A DNA stretch of 64,000 bases from Silurus meridionalis (GCF_014805685.1 NC_060887.1:28279463-28343462); one strand, 5' to 3'. Numbered from the stretch's first letter, positions 1-13,025 are shown. The notes: generated from the sequence alone by a model not told the origin. Numbers and translations: made by a program.

Positions 1-505
1 TACCAGGGACAATATTACCTTTAACTCATCCACATGCTGAAAATGCAATAGCATTATATAAACACGAGTTAAAATGTTTTGAGGTCTGAGATTTGGACTG
101 TTTTATTTATTAATTATATAATACTACATTAATAAGCAGTTTATGGCCAATCATAAGGTAGACTCAATACATCCACGTATTTCTTGTTGCCTTCTGCCTT
201 GCTCATTGTGAGCTTCGTAAGCCAGCTTACATCTGTGGAGTGTGATAGCCAGGAATTTACACACTAATGATAGGTTGAAAAAGCCACGCAATGACAAGAA
301 ATATGTTGATGGGCTGAAAACAGTTCGCAATTAAAAAAGAAAAAATATTGATTATGTCACCAAATAGATTAAAACTAAAGTAACAAACCTAGTTTGAATG
401 TGTGAAAAGTAGAAAGTACAGATATTTGTGAAAAAGTAAAAAATGTTAATATATAAAAGTTATTAAATAGTAAGTATTTGTAATTAATTACTTTCCATCT
501 CTGGG
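1..505. mobile_element. hAT-type non-autonomous element, copy 1 (one end only)
   Basis: From about 170 to 505 this matches the distal half of the element at 11,381-12,134 (shared blocks near TTGAAAAAGCCAC, GGGCTGAAAA and AAAAGTAGAAAGTACAG) and ends in the same CTTTCCATCTC terminus. No transposase is visible. The left part is diverged or cut by the window edge. Confidence 0.55.
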
Positions 506-510
506 AATTA

Positions 511-1858
511 ATTTTGTATAATTAAAATTGTAATTATCACACATTTATGTAACAAATCCTACCTGGTATAAAAGAACATTTTAAATTTTGTTTAAATAAG
601 GTAAACAATAATTTAAGATTTACTGTTGCAATAATCATAATTTCACAATTTTCAGTCATACTGCATTTTTCACTACAAGACAGCTAATTAAGATAGGGTC
701 ATGATGTTTGCTGGCTAACTCTGCTCAACTCCTTACATTTTCCCATGGACAATGTTGTTTTAGACATGAGGGGAGGACAGTTGCTTGCTTGCTCAGCAAA
801 GTAAAACAGGTGCACTAGAAAAGGCACAGGAAATGAAAAAAGTTGCAGAGAAACCCAAATCTGTAACATACAACTGACAAATTCTAAACAACCCCCAAAC
901 CAGGTGTAAGGCAGATGACTACTGCCCACTAAGAGCCTGTGTTTGTCAAGAAGTTTGGCAGCAGGGTTTACAGGCAAATTACACTCTACACACAGATACC
1001 CTCCATTTAACCTTAGGGAAACTAGAATAATTTTACTGTGGATACACAATTACTATAAGCAAAATTATTAGTCATAAAGTTATGACTTCGCATTTACTGC
1101 ATCAGCAATGAACTGGTCAACTTTTTTCAACTTAACAGCAAAGGGGGAACACTTAAAAGTTTTCATACAAGAAAATTTAGCGAAACTGATAAAGAAAATA
1201 ATATCCAAACTGTCGGACAAAAATGGAAAAATTATTTACAATGTAAATTATGTCTGTATATTTAATGCTTTTTTTTTTTTACATAGTTTAAAATTTGCAT
1301 TTGTGTGAAATGTGAGTATGCTTCACACTATAAATGTATACCATGTACAGAAAATCTCAAGCATTTCTGCAAACTTCATGAAAAATATTTTTAAGTTCAG
1401 CTTCTACTAGTTATTAAGTACAAATTACCAATATTCAAGTGTTACTAAGAAGTTATATTTTTTATCCTAAGAACTACAAGTAAATAATTCCCTATGTGAA
1501 GGTGTTATAATGAATAAAAAAAGACAATGTAATAATGTCAGGGTTACTATTCTTTTTGTTTCCATTCCAAAAACAGAAACCTAGAAGTTAGGGATTATTG
1601 GATGAACAAATTTCAAGCACTGGTGAGAAGCAAACATAGAATGTGAACAAACAGATGTGGTCACTGGATTTTCGCAAAATGAGTACTAACCCTAGTACTT
1701 CCTCTAACCTTTAAAACCTTTTACACTAAGCACTAGGCAATGTGTATCTGAGCTGCAAAAGTAGGCAGCATCACCATAATTTATAATACTGATGTTAAAA
1801 AAAAAAATGTAAAAAAAGCTTTTGTATGAGAGTGCTTGAGAGTGTTCTCAAAACTGAC
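511..1858. other. AT-rich intron of plekho1, nothing recognised
   Basis: No exon of plekho1 and no known repeat was recognised. Short open frames here lack codon or family support. Confidence 0.5.
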
Positions 1859-1996
1859 CTCTTTCTCGGAGATGTACAGCTTGTCTCCTTTCAGTACCAC
1901 ATATCTGTTTTTCCAGATCTCCCTGAAAAGGCCTTTGCCACAGTATTTCCGTATCCATCCCACTTTGTCAGGTTGAGCAGGCTGCTGGCTGGAGTC
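1859..1996 (-). CDS. plekho1: plekho1 coding exon 2 (start of PH domain)
   Basis: 46 codons with a TTTGCAG acceptor and a GTCAGT donor. The peptide [20 protein letters not shown] is nearly identical to the mammalian PH domain. Phase 0 on both sides keeps frame with exon 1. Confidence 0.92.
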
Positions 1997-2643
1997 CTGC
2001 AAAGCCTTCAAACACACACGCACACAAACACACACAAACAAACAAAATCCTAAGCAATTAGGCTACAGCCCAGAGAACTGCTCCTCTAGGTAGCCTTTTT
2101 CCACAAATCTGCATAGGTGAAATGGTATACAAAACACACACATGCACACACACAAACACACACACACACACAAAACACTACCATTGCCTTTGTCATGGAG
2201 ATCGTCCCATTCTTTGTGCAACACCAACTGCGAGCTTGAGTCGATGGTGAACTTTCCACAAGCGATCAGTATAAGAAGACAAAGGCTCTTGACTTTATGC
2301 AGTCCACTATACACGCATAGAACAACAACAAGAAACGTGCAAGTGAAAAAAATGGGGGAAAAAAGCAACGTGGATGGAAAACGTCAGTTCTGCAATAACA
2401 GATGGGTATTAATGATGGAGTCCAGCAGCCCATACAAACCACAAGAAATAACAATAGACGCTACAATGGCGCATGATCGGACCGATCGAGCCTTAGAACG
2501 TGTGTGTGTGTGTTTATGTTTTAAAAATGTATCCAAAGACGAAGTGTTAAAAACACAAAGACGCGTGTTAGTTAAAGCCACAGTGACAATAGCGGCCAGT
2601 GTTTCGGGGCTCGTACCCGCTTCGCCGAATTGTTCTTCTTCAT
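1859..2643 (-). CDS. plekho1: plekho1 (PH domain-containing family O member 1, CKIP-1), exons 1-2, partial
   Basis: PLEKHO1 is an adaptor that uses an N-terminal PH domain to reach the plasma membrane and binds casein kinase 2 and other signalling and ubiquitin-ligase partners. Two exons are visible. Exon 1 coding part is 2617-2643 and reads MKKNNSAKR, like the family N-terminus, then a GTACGA donor. Exon 2 is 1859-1996, 46 codons, after a CAG acceptor. It contains [20 protein letters not shown] and then [14 protein letters not shown], the first strands of the PH domain, and ends at a GTCAGT donor. Both junctions are phase 0. I could not find exon 3 in 1-1858, so the rest of the gene must lie left of the window. 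The start codon follows from the conserved MKK..SAKR peptide. The identification is confident; completeness and expression cannot be judged. Confidence 0.9.
2180..2270 (-). other. Exon-like sequence in plekho1 intron 1, origin unknown
   Basis: On the minus strand this reads a hydrophobic run ([10 protein letters not shown]) followed by [20 protein letters not shown] and DKGNG, open throughout, with a possible GTAGTG donor after it. There is no ATG directly in front. A diverged second copy lies at 3,482-3,560. The [10 protein letters not shown] pattern is weakly like the start of an I29 cathepsin propeptide domain (E-W-x-x-W/F-x-x-K). That assignment is inference. It may be a relic exon rather than part of plekho1. 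Confidence 0.3.
2617..2643 (-). CDS. plekho1: plekho1 coding exon 1
   Basis: Nine codons, MKKNNSAKR, end at a GT donor (GTACGA). The match to the known N-terminus of the family decides the start. The 5' UTR continues to higher coordinates into CG-rich DNA. Confidence 0.85.
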
Positions 2644-3110
2644 GGTGAGATCGCCCGAGTTCCCTCCGAGTAATCCGGTTTCTTCACTCTGTTCTCTATG
2701 GTTTTGCTTTTCCGAAATAAGTCCAGTCTGGAGGAAAATGAAAGACGAAGGTAGGGGGAACTAACTACAGGGTCGTGTCTCATTCACCCCGCCTTGGTTC
2801 TCGCAGGAGCAGCGGTTCACGGGTGCGGTGCTGTGCGCTGCTGTGCGGACTGTGCTGTGCGTTTGCACCTCCGCCGTCTCGCGCATTCCTGACAATAGAG
2901 ATCAGCTTTGTGGTTGCGCACACAGCGGTGCAGCCATCGCTCTGTCCTCCGCCCGTTACAAGTGTGTTCTCACACTTCTATCGGTTTAAAGAAGTTGCCG
3001 CTGTGCTGCTTGCGCGTGATGCTCCACAGCGCCCCCTGTGTTCATACCAGCGCCTCTGGAGGAGGAGAAAAATGCACACTCAATTTGCTATACAACATTT
3101 TGTGAAGGCC
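2644..3110 (-). promoter_or_regulatory. Probable plekho1 promoter and 5' UTR, CG-rich
   Basis: This stretch just upstream of the plekho1 start codon is clearly richer in G+C and in CpG than the AT-rich DNA around it (for example 2,770-2,900 and 2,990-3,060). No TATA box was picked out. The transcription start cannot be placed from sequence alone. Confidence 0.55.
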
Positions 3111-3240
3111 ACTTTCACACATACCCTGGTTAGAACGTTGCATCTCCTATCAGAAGGTCATTAGCTCAAATCCATACACCACCAAGCTTCCAGTGCTGCC
3201 ACTACTGCCAGTGCCTCTTTAATTATAGACTGCTCAAGAT
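3111..3240 (-). repeat. Fragment of a common fish SINE-like repeat
   Basis: The reverse strand reads a run like GGCAGCACTGGAAGCTTGG followed by a 'GATTTGAGCTAATGACCTTC' motif. The same repeat occurs at 14,369-14,490, 16,262-16,325, 50,885-51,000 and 56,391-56,530. It is recognised from memory of fish genomes; the exact family name is uncertain. Confidence 0.45.
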
Positions 3241-3481
3241 CATTGTAATCTACTATTAACGACCAAAAGAACAACTTTGCCAACTTTGTAGAGCACATGT
3301 CAGCATCTGCTGGACACCACTAGTGACCACGTAGACATTATTAAGCATTTTAGTTACGATAATGAATATTTATTACAGTTTTGCTTACTAGTGTGCTCTT
3401 CTTATAGGTAAACATTGTATGGAGTAGTGTACCAGGATATAGGCTATAGAAAATAAAAGCATTTTGTCTTTGGTAAACTGT

Positions 3482-3560
3482 ATTTTTCATGGAACTCATA
3501 TCATTCTTTGTGTGACACCAAGTGTGAGTCTGAGTTTGTATTAGACTTTACTGAGTGGTT
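3482..3560 (-). pseudogene. Second, broken copy of the exon-like sequence at 2,180-2,270
   Basis: The reverse strand reads NSDSHLVSHKE, stop, YEFHEKYS. It aligns over about 65 bases with the sequence in plekho1 intron 1; the stop (TGA) falls where the other copy has TGG (Trp). KE-W-x-x-F-x-x-KY resembles an I29 propeptide start, but the peptide is too short for a firm call. Confidence 0.25.
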
Positions 3561-5140
3561 TCAAGATGGCGCATCTTTTTACTTCTGATTTACACATACT
3601 GTATTTTAACAAAATACAATGCAAGTGAATTTGCCAGCTCAGTATGTGTGATAAACTGTTTCTAGTTCAGCAGTGATCATTGCAATGTATTCCTTTGAAT
3701 GTTGTACATTTTAATTATGTAATTATGTTTCCAGGAATCATTGATTGCTCTCCCATGGTGTAACAGTGAAGTCATTCATCTCTAATCAATTACTCAGGTT
3801 GAACTCATCCTACTTAAGTTGGAAGTAATTCAGATACTCACTTAACTATTTGCTGCTTTTAGAATAGACAATGACCAGTACAATTTTAGGTAATTTGGCT
3901 TGCAAAACATTGCCTTAATTGATAGACTAGATTCAACTCCCAACCCATGGACATGAAAATCAGTCTGCAGCAGCATACCCAAAGTAGCCCAAGGTGCAGA
4001 ATTTATCAAGCCTTGTGTAGTAAAGAGAATCATTGCCTTGATTCATATGTTGATTAATGATCACTACCTGATATAACCTTATCTGTTCAATTCAGAGAAC
4101 TCAGTATTAGGTTGGAATAAACCAATATTAACCAGAGACCCTGAAAATGTGAGATAGCAGTACTGCCTACTACACTGTTGCCCACATGCTGTGATAATTG
4201 AAGCTAATTATGTTTACTTTAATTTATTTCATTTATACATTTAACAGCATAAATGCATATAATCATGCATTATGTTTGTTGGACAGCTGGTTAATTTATC
4301 CTGTTTGCATCCTTTCAGAAATTAGCTTGATTTCCTATTCCAATTCTTTATAAGACCATGTTCCAAGCCTATACAGCTGGTAATAGTAACATTTAGCTGA
4401 GGAGTTGTAACCTGACGAAGCTGAATTTGGATTTCAGTTAAATATTTAATGTGTAATGTCATTTATTCCTGATTGAAATAGTTTTTTTTTATTTGCCATG
4501 TGTAAATATCAAGTACTGTGACACAAAAGTAATCACATAGAGCCATCAGACAAATGACACTCACTAATCCAGTACCACTGTCCCAGTTTTAGTAGGCCTG
4601 TTGCACAACCAAGGCTGAAAGGCGCTTATGAAGCCTCTCTCAAGCCAGTCAATAAACAAAAAAGCCATAAGAGGTTTCGAGTTATTTCAGACTGCTGGTG
4701 GAACAAGGAGATCCACTTTAGAAAGAAATACATAAATGATTAATGACTATGTATTGACCATATACAAAAGGATATTCTGATTTACAATCTGTAGATCTCT
4801 TAAGTGTCTATTCTCTAAATAGTTCAGATTCTGACAACATCAAATCCTTTTAGAAATTTCTCACCTACACATCGCACTTTGTTGTGCGGAAAAGGTCGCA
4901 TCTATAAATAGAAGGTAGTCTTCTGAGAGACCTGTCAGCGAAATGGTGCTCTGCTAGTTGGCAATCTCACAGTGAATCTCTAAGCTCTATTAAGTTGACT
5001 CTTTACCATAATTGCCTAATCAGATTCAGAATGTTCAGAGAGTCTAACAAGATACAAGAAAACAATATTTAGTTCATTTTCCTTTGAGGGGAAAGTACTT
5101 ACAGCTTATTGAGATATTATGCTTTTTAATATATTCATTA
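3560..5140. other. Intergenic DNA, nothing recognised
   Basis: AT-rich sequence between plekho1 and a Tc1 relic. No open frame with family similarity and no repeat was recognised. Confidence 0.5.
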
Positions 5141-6050
5141 CAGGTGCACCTAAATAAATTAGAATCTGGAAAAAGTTCATTTATTTCAGTAATTCAACTC
5201 CAATTGTGGAACTCATGTATTAAATAAATTCAATGCACACAGACTCAAGTAGTTTAAGTCTTTTGTTCTTTTAATTGTGATGATTTTGGCTCACATTTAA
5301 CAAAAACCCACCATCTCAAAAAAATTGTAATACTTCATAAGACCAATTAAAAAAAAACATTTTTAGTGAATTGTTGACCACAAAAATTTTAATATGGTGA
5401 CATGCAAATCATGGGGAAGACTGCCCATCTGACAGTTGTTCAGAAGACAATCATTGACACCTTTCACAAGGAGGGTAAGCCACAAACATGCATTGCCAAA
5501 GAAGCTGCTGTTCACAGAGTGCTGTATCCTAGCATGTTAACAGAAAGTTGAGTGGAAGAAAAAAGTGTGGAAGAAAAAGATGCACAACCATCCGAGAGAA
5601 CCGCACCTTGAGAGGCTTGTCAAGCAAAATCGATCCAAAAAGAATTTGGATGAACTTTACGAGGCTTTAAGAGCCACCACACACAGACGTGTCAAGGAAT
5701 TTGTCTGCAGTTTTTATTCCTTTTGTTAAGCCACTCCTGAACCACAGACAATGTCTGAGGCATCTTCCCTGGCCTAAAGAGAAGAAGAACTGGACTGTTG
5801 CCCAGTGGTCCAAAGTCCTCTTTTCAGATGAGAGCAAGTTTTGTATTTAATTTGAAAACCAAGGTCCTAGAGTCTGGAGGAAGGGTGGAGAAGCTCATAG
5901 CCCAAGTTGCTTGAAGTCCAGTATTAAGTTTTCACAGCCTGTAATAGTTTGGGGTGCAATGTCATCTGCTGGTGTTGGTCCACTGTGTTTTTTAAAAACT
6001 AAAGTCACTATTAAAGGAACCAAATACTTAAACTACTTGAGTCTGTGTGG
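5141..6050 (+). mobile_element. Decayed Tc1-like transposon, 3' truncated
   Basis: It starts after a TA dinucleotide with the terminus CAGGTGCACCTAAATAAATT. A transposase reading frame on the plus strand begins near 5,412 (MGKTAHLTVVQKTIIDT), followed by stops and frameshifts. A late catalytic-core block survives at 5,940-6,020 (VIVWGAMSSAGVGPLCFLKT). The right terminal repeat is missing. The same family is at 32,640-33,283. It is not active. Confidence 0.8.
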
Positions 6051-8950
6051 TAATGTTAATCTGAGCAATAACTGCATCCCTGTATGCATGGAAACATGGG
6101 GAAAGAGACAAAATGTCTTAGTATTTAACAGCATACTTAGATCTTGGAAATGGTTTGGCTTTTATATTGCAGATCTAACTTCACTACATCATTACACAAT
6201 GCATTATGCATTTTCACAAATTCCATTACACCCGCATTTTTCTTCCATGTGTTATCCAATAAAATATTTACTTAATATACAGTATAGATGTATACTTTTC
6301 TGAAAAATTCTTTCAGCAAAATAAAATCAGAGTTTAGTCGGTAAATTAGAACAAATTGAAATATGATAGATAGTGAACCCATTTAATGGATTTGGCAACT
6401 TTAATGTTTAAATTAGGTAGAGCCTCACTTTTATTCTAATTTTCCTTGAGTACATCTCTATTTAGCTAATAAATCAAGAAGAAGAAATGTTCTGAAATCT
6501 GGGTGCATTCCACAGATTTGAATAAACAAATGCATGTTTCAAAAAGTCAAATAAAGCTTTCCCTGTACTGGAGAAACACTTTGCTTTTTTCGGCAGTGTT
6601 TACATTTTCACCTTGAACACCAGATCTGATAAAGTAGCAACAGCAATAACATGATGAATATAGAAGCATTTGACTTCCCAACTGAGATTCTACTTACTTT
6701 CATTACTGTGTAGCCTATGCATTAGCCTTATAGCTCTCACTGAAATAATCATACTTAATGACAATTTCTTTACTTGTTCCTCCAGACAGAGAATCATCAG
6801 TAATTCACAGCACTTCACTTTATATATTGGAGCGGAAGCACAAACATGTTGCTCCCCAGGGCTAAACTTTTTCAATAACCAATGCTGTATCATGTTGAGG
6901 CTTGAATTTCTATTAAAAGAGATCTTTGTAATTTCGGTGGTTTCATTTCTCAAATAGTGTCAGAAAAGTATGTCTACCAAGAGGGTTATAGTCTAAAGCA
7001 TTTACACTAGCTAGCCAAGTTCATGCATATAAACAGCTTACTCTTATGAAATGCCCTAGGACTACAGGCAAAATTTTTTTATGATTTATGTTCCTGCTAT
7101 AGTTCTCTGACATTCTGCTTTCTTGACAGATATGTGTTTTTGTTTCTTGCTTGATTGTTTGTTTGTTTGTTTTCTAAAGAAAATTCAGTATTGAAATGGG
7201 AGCGTTTCAACTTCAAAGCTGGAAAAAAACGTGATGTTTGCTTCTTTACAATTACGATTATTTACAATGTAAAATCTTGCTTTAAACTGTAAAAGTGGCC
7301 CTGAATGCATATACACAGAAAGAACTGGACAGTCTGTACTTTGTTTCGAGGAATGTGCTGCAACCACAAGTCTTTAAATTGGCTACTTGTGGCATCTGTC
7401 TGCAATAAAGATCTAGCTTTAGTAGAAAATTTTTATATACAATGTGTCTCAATACACTTGCCTGTCTTGTCATACTTTTTTTTTATTATTATTCTGCTCG
7501 TATCTCTTTTACTTAAATTTTTCATTTGCATAAATATTGCTCAAATTGTGATCTTAAATGCACTTAATCAAGATAGTTAGTGTTAACTATTAGATATGTA
7601 TACGTCTAAAAGTGATGCCTTCAGTATGAGAGTTACACAAGGAATGTTGCAGTCTCTTCCTTGTTGTTACCTTACACTAGCAAATGAAAGATTCATTGAA
7701 ACCCCATCTCACATGGAATATTGAGCAAGTATCTGAATGACCAGACTGCAGAAGTTAAACAACTCATACTCCTCATACTCATACTGCTTTTTCCCTTGTT
7801 TCCTTGATAAAAAAATACATAGTGTAATTGAAACAACTGAGCCATTGTTATGTGTGTATGAACAATAGAGCAAAACCACTGTGTGAAAGTCATGCTTCTT
7901 CTTTCCGAAGTAACAAAAGCAGTTGCCTGAATTGCATGAAAATGTACAGGCCAAACAAAAAGTCACCTTACAATCATATTATATCTTGTGTGTCCACATC
8001 ACTAATCTCATAAAGAATGGGGTCAAGTTCAGATATCCAGGAAGCTTCATCGGTATTATATAAGTGAGTTGGTGGATTAGGGTGAACATAATGGACAGTG
8101 TCCAGTGGTAAAACCAGTAAAGACATTTAATAACAAGACAGTTTTAGACATTGATTAGATTACACTATTTAAATAGCAAGATGAATCATCAGTGATTTGT
8201 GAGTTGTGTACTCTGATACTCTACTCTGTGGCATGAACATTTCATACTCAGAAAAGCCTCAAATATTCATAAAAAGGCACAGCCTTTAGGTCAGATATGG
8301 CACAAATTGTTCAGTTACCTGCTGCCCACGTTTCACAACCTTAGGCATAAAAGAAGGTTATGTTGACATGTGAATGCCAAATGTAAAAAAAAAAAAATAG
8401 TAGGTTCAACATAAAGAATGCGACCAAACATCAACTCCAGGTAGTATCTGCTGTGGGAATGATGGAAATAGGCAGAATTGAACTAACATTAATATTTTAA
8501 TTAGTTTAAGAGAAAAGAACATTTGGCTATTTTTGTGAGATAGTTTAGTTATTAGCTGTTTGGCTAGTTTCCAAAATAAGCCTGGTTGTGGACTTTTAAA
8601 ATATTGCAAAATGTTACAGACATTCCCCGGGGTTTTTGTAATTGTTTAATATTAGGCCAGGCTCACCATCAAAATGCAGTCATAGACAGCTCCCTCTTAG
8701 ATGAACCTACATTTTCCTAAAAAAAATCTAAAAAATGGTTTAAAATAAATGTTTCATATTTGATTTCCAAAATGTAGCTCCAGTTTTTATTTGTAAAAAT
8801 ATCTGAATATTACTAAATGGAAGGATAACCTCAAATGTTCAAGGTTTGCATCCATCTGCATCATGCATTAAAAGTCATTGTAAATATTATTACATTGTAA
8901 AGTAAAAACAATTTAAAGTAAATTAAGAAAAAATAATATCCCCTTACAAT
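6051..8950. other. Intergenic DNA, nothing recognised
   Basis: About 2.9 kb of AT-rich DNA. Scattered short frames show no family similarity. No repeat was recognised. Confidence 0.5.
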
Positions 8951-8959
8951 TAAATTAAT

Positions 8960-10055
8960 ACTTGAACCCATTTTTTTGGTCCAAATGGGCAAAAAAATCC
9001 AATCACCTACACTTTAATGTCACTGAATTGTCATGTATTGTGCAGTCACCAAAACCTTCAAATGCTTTGATGAAACAGGTTCTTAGGAAAGGAAGTCCAA
9101 TAGCGTCCACTGCTGAGGATAAGTTTATTAGAGCCTTAGAAACCACCAATTTACATTCATTTTTCTCTGAGCTCAAGTGGCAGACATATTTCAACCTCCA
9201 CTGTTCAATGGAAACTGCTTGAGTCAGGCCTTCATGGTCAAATTCCAGCAAAGAAAAATTACTTACTTTGGAAGAACAAGCAGAAGAGACTTGCTTAGGC
9301 CAAGAAACACAAAGAATGGACATTAGATCAGTGGAAATCTGTCCTTTTTTCTGATTAGTCTAGATTTTTATATTTTTGCTTCTGGTTTTTGCTTCTGGAG
9401 TTTTGGTAACCCCCGCACCTTCATTAGAAGTACAAAGGGTAAACAGACAGTTCCTGAATGTGTGGTTCTCACTGTGAAGCGTGGAGAAGGAGGTGTGATG
9501 GTGTGGGGGTGCTTTGCTGGTGACACTGTTGGTGATTTAATAAAGATTGAGGACACACTTAACCAGCATGGCTACCACAGCATTTTTCAGTGACATGCCA
9601 GCCCATCTGGTTTGCACTTAGTGGGACCATCATTTGTTTTCCAACAAGACAATGACCCGATATACACCTCTAGTTTATGTAAGAGCTGTTTGTCCAAGAA
9701 GGAGTGTGATGGAGTGCTGAATCAGATGACCTGGCCTCCACAATTACCTGATCTAATTTCAGTTGGGATGGTTTGGGATGAGTTAAGCTAGAGAGTGAAG
9801 GAAAAGCATCCAACAAGTACTCAACACCTCTGGCAAATCCTTTAAGAATGTTAGAAACCTATTAGAGGTGACTACCTCATGAGGCTGACTGAGAGAAAAC
9901 CAAAAATGTCCAAGCTCTAATCAAAGCAAAAGGTGGATACTTTGAAGAACTGAAAATATAAAAACATATTCTGTGTGATTTAACACATTTTTACAACATT
10001 ATTGTTCACTACATATTTCCATATGTGTTCTGTAATTATTTCAGTGTCTTCATTA
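8960..10055 (+). mobile_element. Decayed Tc1-like transposon, both ends eroded
   Basis: A plus-strand Tc1 transposase relic. Near 9,285-9,355 one frame reads AKKHKEWTLDQWKSVLFSD, covering the first catalytic Asp, broken by in-frame stops. Further on come fragments of the 'QDNDP' block (9,640-9,665) and the C-terminal region. The terminal repeats could not be paired. Confidence 0.7.
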
Positions 10056-11000
10056 AGTCAATTCAAGTCAAGTAAAGTCATGTAATTTATATAGCACTTT
10101 TCACAACAGACATTGTCTCAAAGCAGCTTTAAAGAAATTAACAGTTAAGGTGAATGGTGTTTATTTATCCCTGATGAGCAGCCATGGCGACTGTGGCAAG
10201 GAAAAACTCCCTTAGATGTTATGAGGAAGAAACCCTGAGAGGAACCAGACTCAAAAGGGGAACCCATTCTCACCTGGTCGACACCAAGACCGTGATCACA
10301 AATCTTTAAACAATACAGAACACAGGAGAGAGAACTAACATTAGCACTGGAGTGTACGGATTTGAGCAATGTCCTTTCTACAGTCCCCTACAGTCATTTG
10401 TGGTTATAAAACTAGGAGCTACTAAACAAAACAAAAAATAGCTCAACATTTGCGATCATCACAGATCCAACATCAGCTTCTCCATGCCAGAGCCTTTAAA
10501 CACTCAAAGAGGTCCAGTGTCCAAACTCCACATGAAGTTGGATCCAAATGGCGCTGGTACGTCTCTAGATGGTTCGGGATGTTTGCGAGTTCGGCAGCTA
10601 CTTCTTTAAAGGTTTACAATCTTCATAAGGTGGGACGTGACTGGGGCTGGAGCAACCTCAGGATGCCTCGGGATGGGGAGAGAAAAAAAAGCATTGGAGA
10701 GGAATTAGCGTAGCTGGTGTTCATGATATTAACAGCACAAGTTGATAATGTGCATGTGATCAGATGTTCTGGAGCACAAGGTTATGATGCGATGTGTGTT
10801 GTGTGTAGGCTTTGCTAAAAAGATACGTTTTTAATCTGCACTTAAACTGGGAGAGTGTTTCTGAGCCATGAACACTGTCAGGAAGACTGTTCCAAAGTTT
10901 AGGAGCTAAATGTAAGAATGATCTACTGCCTTTAGTGGACTTTGCTATTCTAGGAACATCCGGAGTTTTGAGATCTCAGGGAGCATGATGGATTGTAGCG
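10056..11000 (-). mobile_element. 3' end of an L2-like LINE or derived composite repeat, minus orientation
   Basis: On the minus strand, 10,056-10,290 carries the 3' untranslated block common to fish L2-like LINEs: a 'GGTTTCTTCC...TTTTTCCTTG' section, 'GCTGCTTTGAGACAATGTC' and an AATTGACTT-type tail. The same block ends the element at 57,370-59,175. DNA to about 11,000 is probably part of the same composite repeat. No intact reverse transcriptase was seen. Confidence 0.6.
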
Positions 11001-11380
11001 TGTTGGAAGACTGGAAAAATAATTGGGAGCCAAACCATTTTCGTTAGTAAGAAGCAGTAGTTTGTAGTCAGTTAATATGAAGGTGTCCAAACGTTTTGGA
11101 AGTATAAATAAATAAATAATAGGAAAAATGTGTTGGGGTGGTAAACGTACATTTTTTAAGTATCATTACTTTATCAGAGTATTTTATTTCGGGAATCTTT
11201 TACTTTACAACATTTTAATGTGTAGTTTCTTACTTTGTATTCCACTACATTTTAGACAAACGTACTGTACTTTGCTACAATGACGTGAATACATAAATTG
11301 ATATAATGATATCTTGTCATGAGACTACAACCATAACACCACAGTTATGCTGAGTAAGGGTACTCTTACTGTGTACCTGC

Positions 11381-12134
11381 AGAGATGGCAAAAGTACACA
11401 CATTCTTCACGCAAATAGAAGTACAGTTACTCGTGTTTTAAAAAGTCTGGTAAAAGTTAAATTACTGATTACACTTTTTTACTAAAGTTAAAGTAAAAAA
11501 GTCCGGGTTCTGACATGTACTTAAGTAAAAAAGTAGCCATTACCACTACCTGTTTTAGTGTCATGCTGGTAACTGGACCTCACATTATATTAATATAATA
11601 ATACAAAAGGATTTCAAATTTCATTACCTAATGAATGCATTTAAGTTGAACATCCATCATATAGAACACAAGCAGAGAAAAGATGGTGCTGGTGATCAGG
11701 TGATCAGGAATTTCTCTGTTCTCAGATTTGTTTGCATCGCTGACTCCCTCTGTCTCATCCATGTTGCCTTCAGCCTTGCTTGTTGTTAGCTTCATAGGCT
11801 AGCCTATATCTGTTGTGCGTGATAGCCACGAAATGACAGACCAGTGGCAGGTTGAAAAAGCCACACAATTTTAAAAAATAGGTTGAAGGGCTGAAAATAG
11901 TGTGCAATGAAAAGAATAAATATTGATTATGTCAATTGATTAAAACTAAAGTAACAAACCTGGTTTGAAAATGTAAAAAGTAGAAAGTACAGAATGTGTA
12001 CACTGTGTAAAAAAAAAATGTAGAGTGAAAGTAAAAGGTTGTCCGAAAAATAAATTGTGAAGTAAAGTTCTGATACCAGAAAAATCTATTTAAGAACAGT
12101 AATTATGTATTTGTACTTCGCTACTTCCCATCTC
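11381..12134. mobile_element. hAT-type non-autonomous element, copy 2, both ends present
   Basis: About 750 bp bounded by AGAGATGGCAAAAGTA on the left and its imperfect inverse (ACTTCCCATCTC) on the right. Subterminal blocks are rich in AAAGTA and AAGTAC motifs on both sides. No transposase is present. A second, interrupted copy spans 21,017-26,256. hAT membership is inference from element style; flanking 8-bp duplications were not clear. Confidence 0.6.
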
Positions 12135-13025
12135 CTTGAACTTGTAACAATAAAAAAATGTACTAATGTACTTTTCACAGATAATTACTTTTTCTTTTCA
12201 TACTTCAGTGTGTTAAAAAAATAAAATTTTGTTTTCTTACACAAATATACAGGAATACTTTTACTTTAGAAATAGTTAAGCGTATTTTAACTTTTACTCG
12301 AGTACAACAATGTGTACTTCAGTTAAAATTGTGTTATGAAGTATTAAAAGCTTCAAAAAAGCACAGGATGCACTAAAATATGTAAATCTTGCACTTCAAA
12401 ATGTATTTATTTTTTTTAAGAATTCAAAGATTCATTAATTCTTGAGTAATTATTTTGTTGCAAGACCTCTTAGAAAATCCAGTAGAAAAAGTCAGGTGTA
12501 GAGTATTCTGATATAAACTGATTTGACCTTTTTGCATTTGGATTTATGACACCATTAACAATTAAATGCACTCTTGCATGAATGTTGACACTATATTTGG
12601 CCAATTCAGTTGCACCCGAGTCTTGTAATGCTATCCCTGAAACTCTACTCTGTACACCAATCAATTATGGAGAGAGCCAACAACAGGAATGTTCACTGAC
12701 ACTCTCTTGTCATAGAACCATCTTTCCAAAAAAAAATATACCTGAAACTATTTCATGCACTGGCATGATCCTAATTTCCTTTTAATCTCAAACGATTAAG
12801 AATTCGTGTTTTTGCAATACACATTGAGAGAAATGTTTAACAGTTCACACTGTCAAACATTTACTGCAAGGCAGCCCTTTAAACAGCTATGTTAGGTTTT
12901 ATATGTTCTTCTGCATTTTCCCTGCTGATTGATGGCCCTTGCTGGGTGGCCATGTTCTGTGCAGTTTCTTTAACTTGGTATTAGTAAGTCAAATGTTTTT
13001 TGTAAAATCCTATTAGAAATCTAGG

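Noticed and set aside
2063..2130. Peptide [15 protein letters not shown] on the minus strand as a plekho1 exon
   Set aside because: No splice acceptor of suitable phase and no match to the PLEKHO1 protein between exons 1 and 2.
3130..3180. A tRNA-like 'GGTCATTAGCTCAAATCC' segment
   Set aside because: No cloverleaf can be drawn; it is part of a fish SINE-like repeat found elsewhere in the window.
8962..9323. Overlapping frames on both strands
   Set aside because: They fall in the Tc1 relic 8,960-10,055 and are not host genes.
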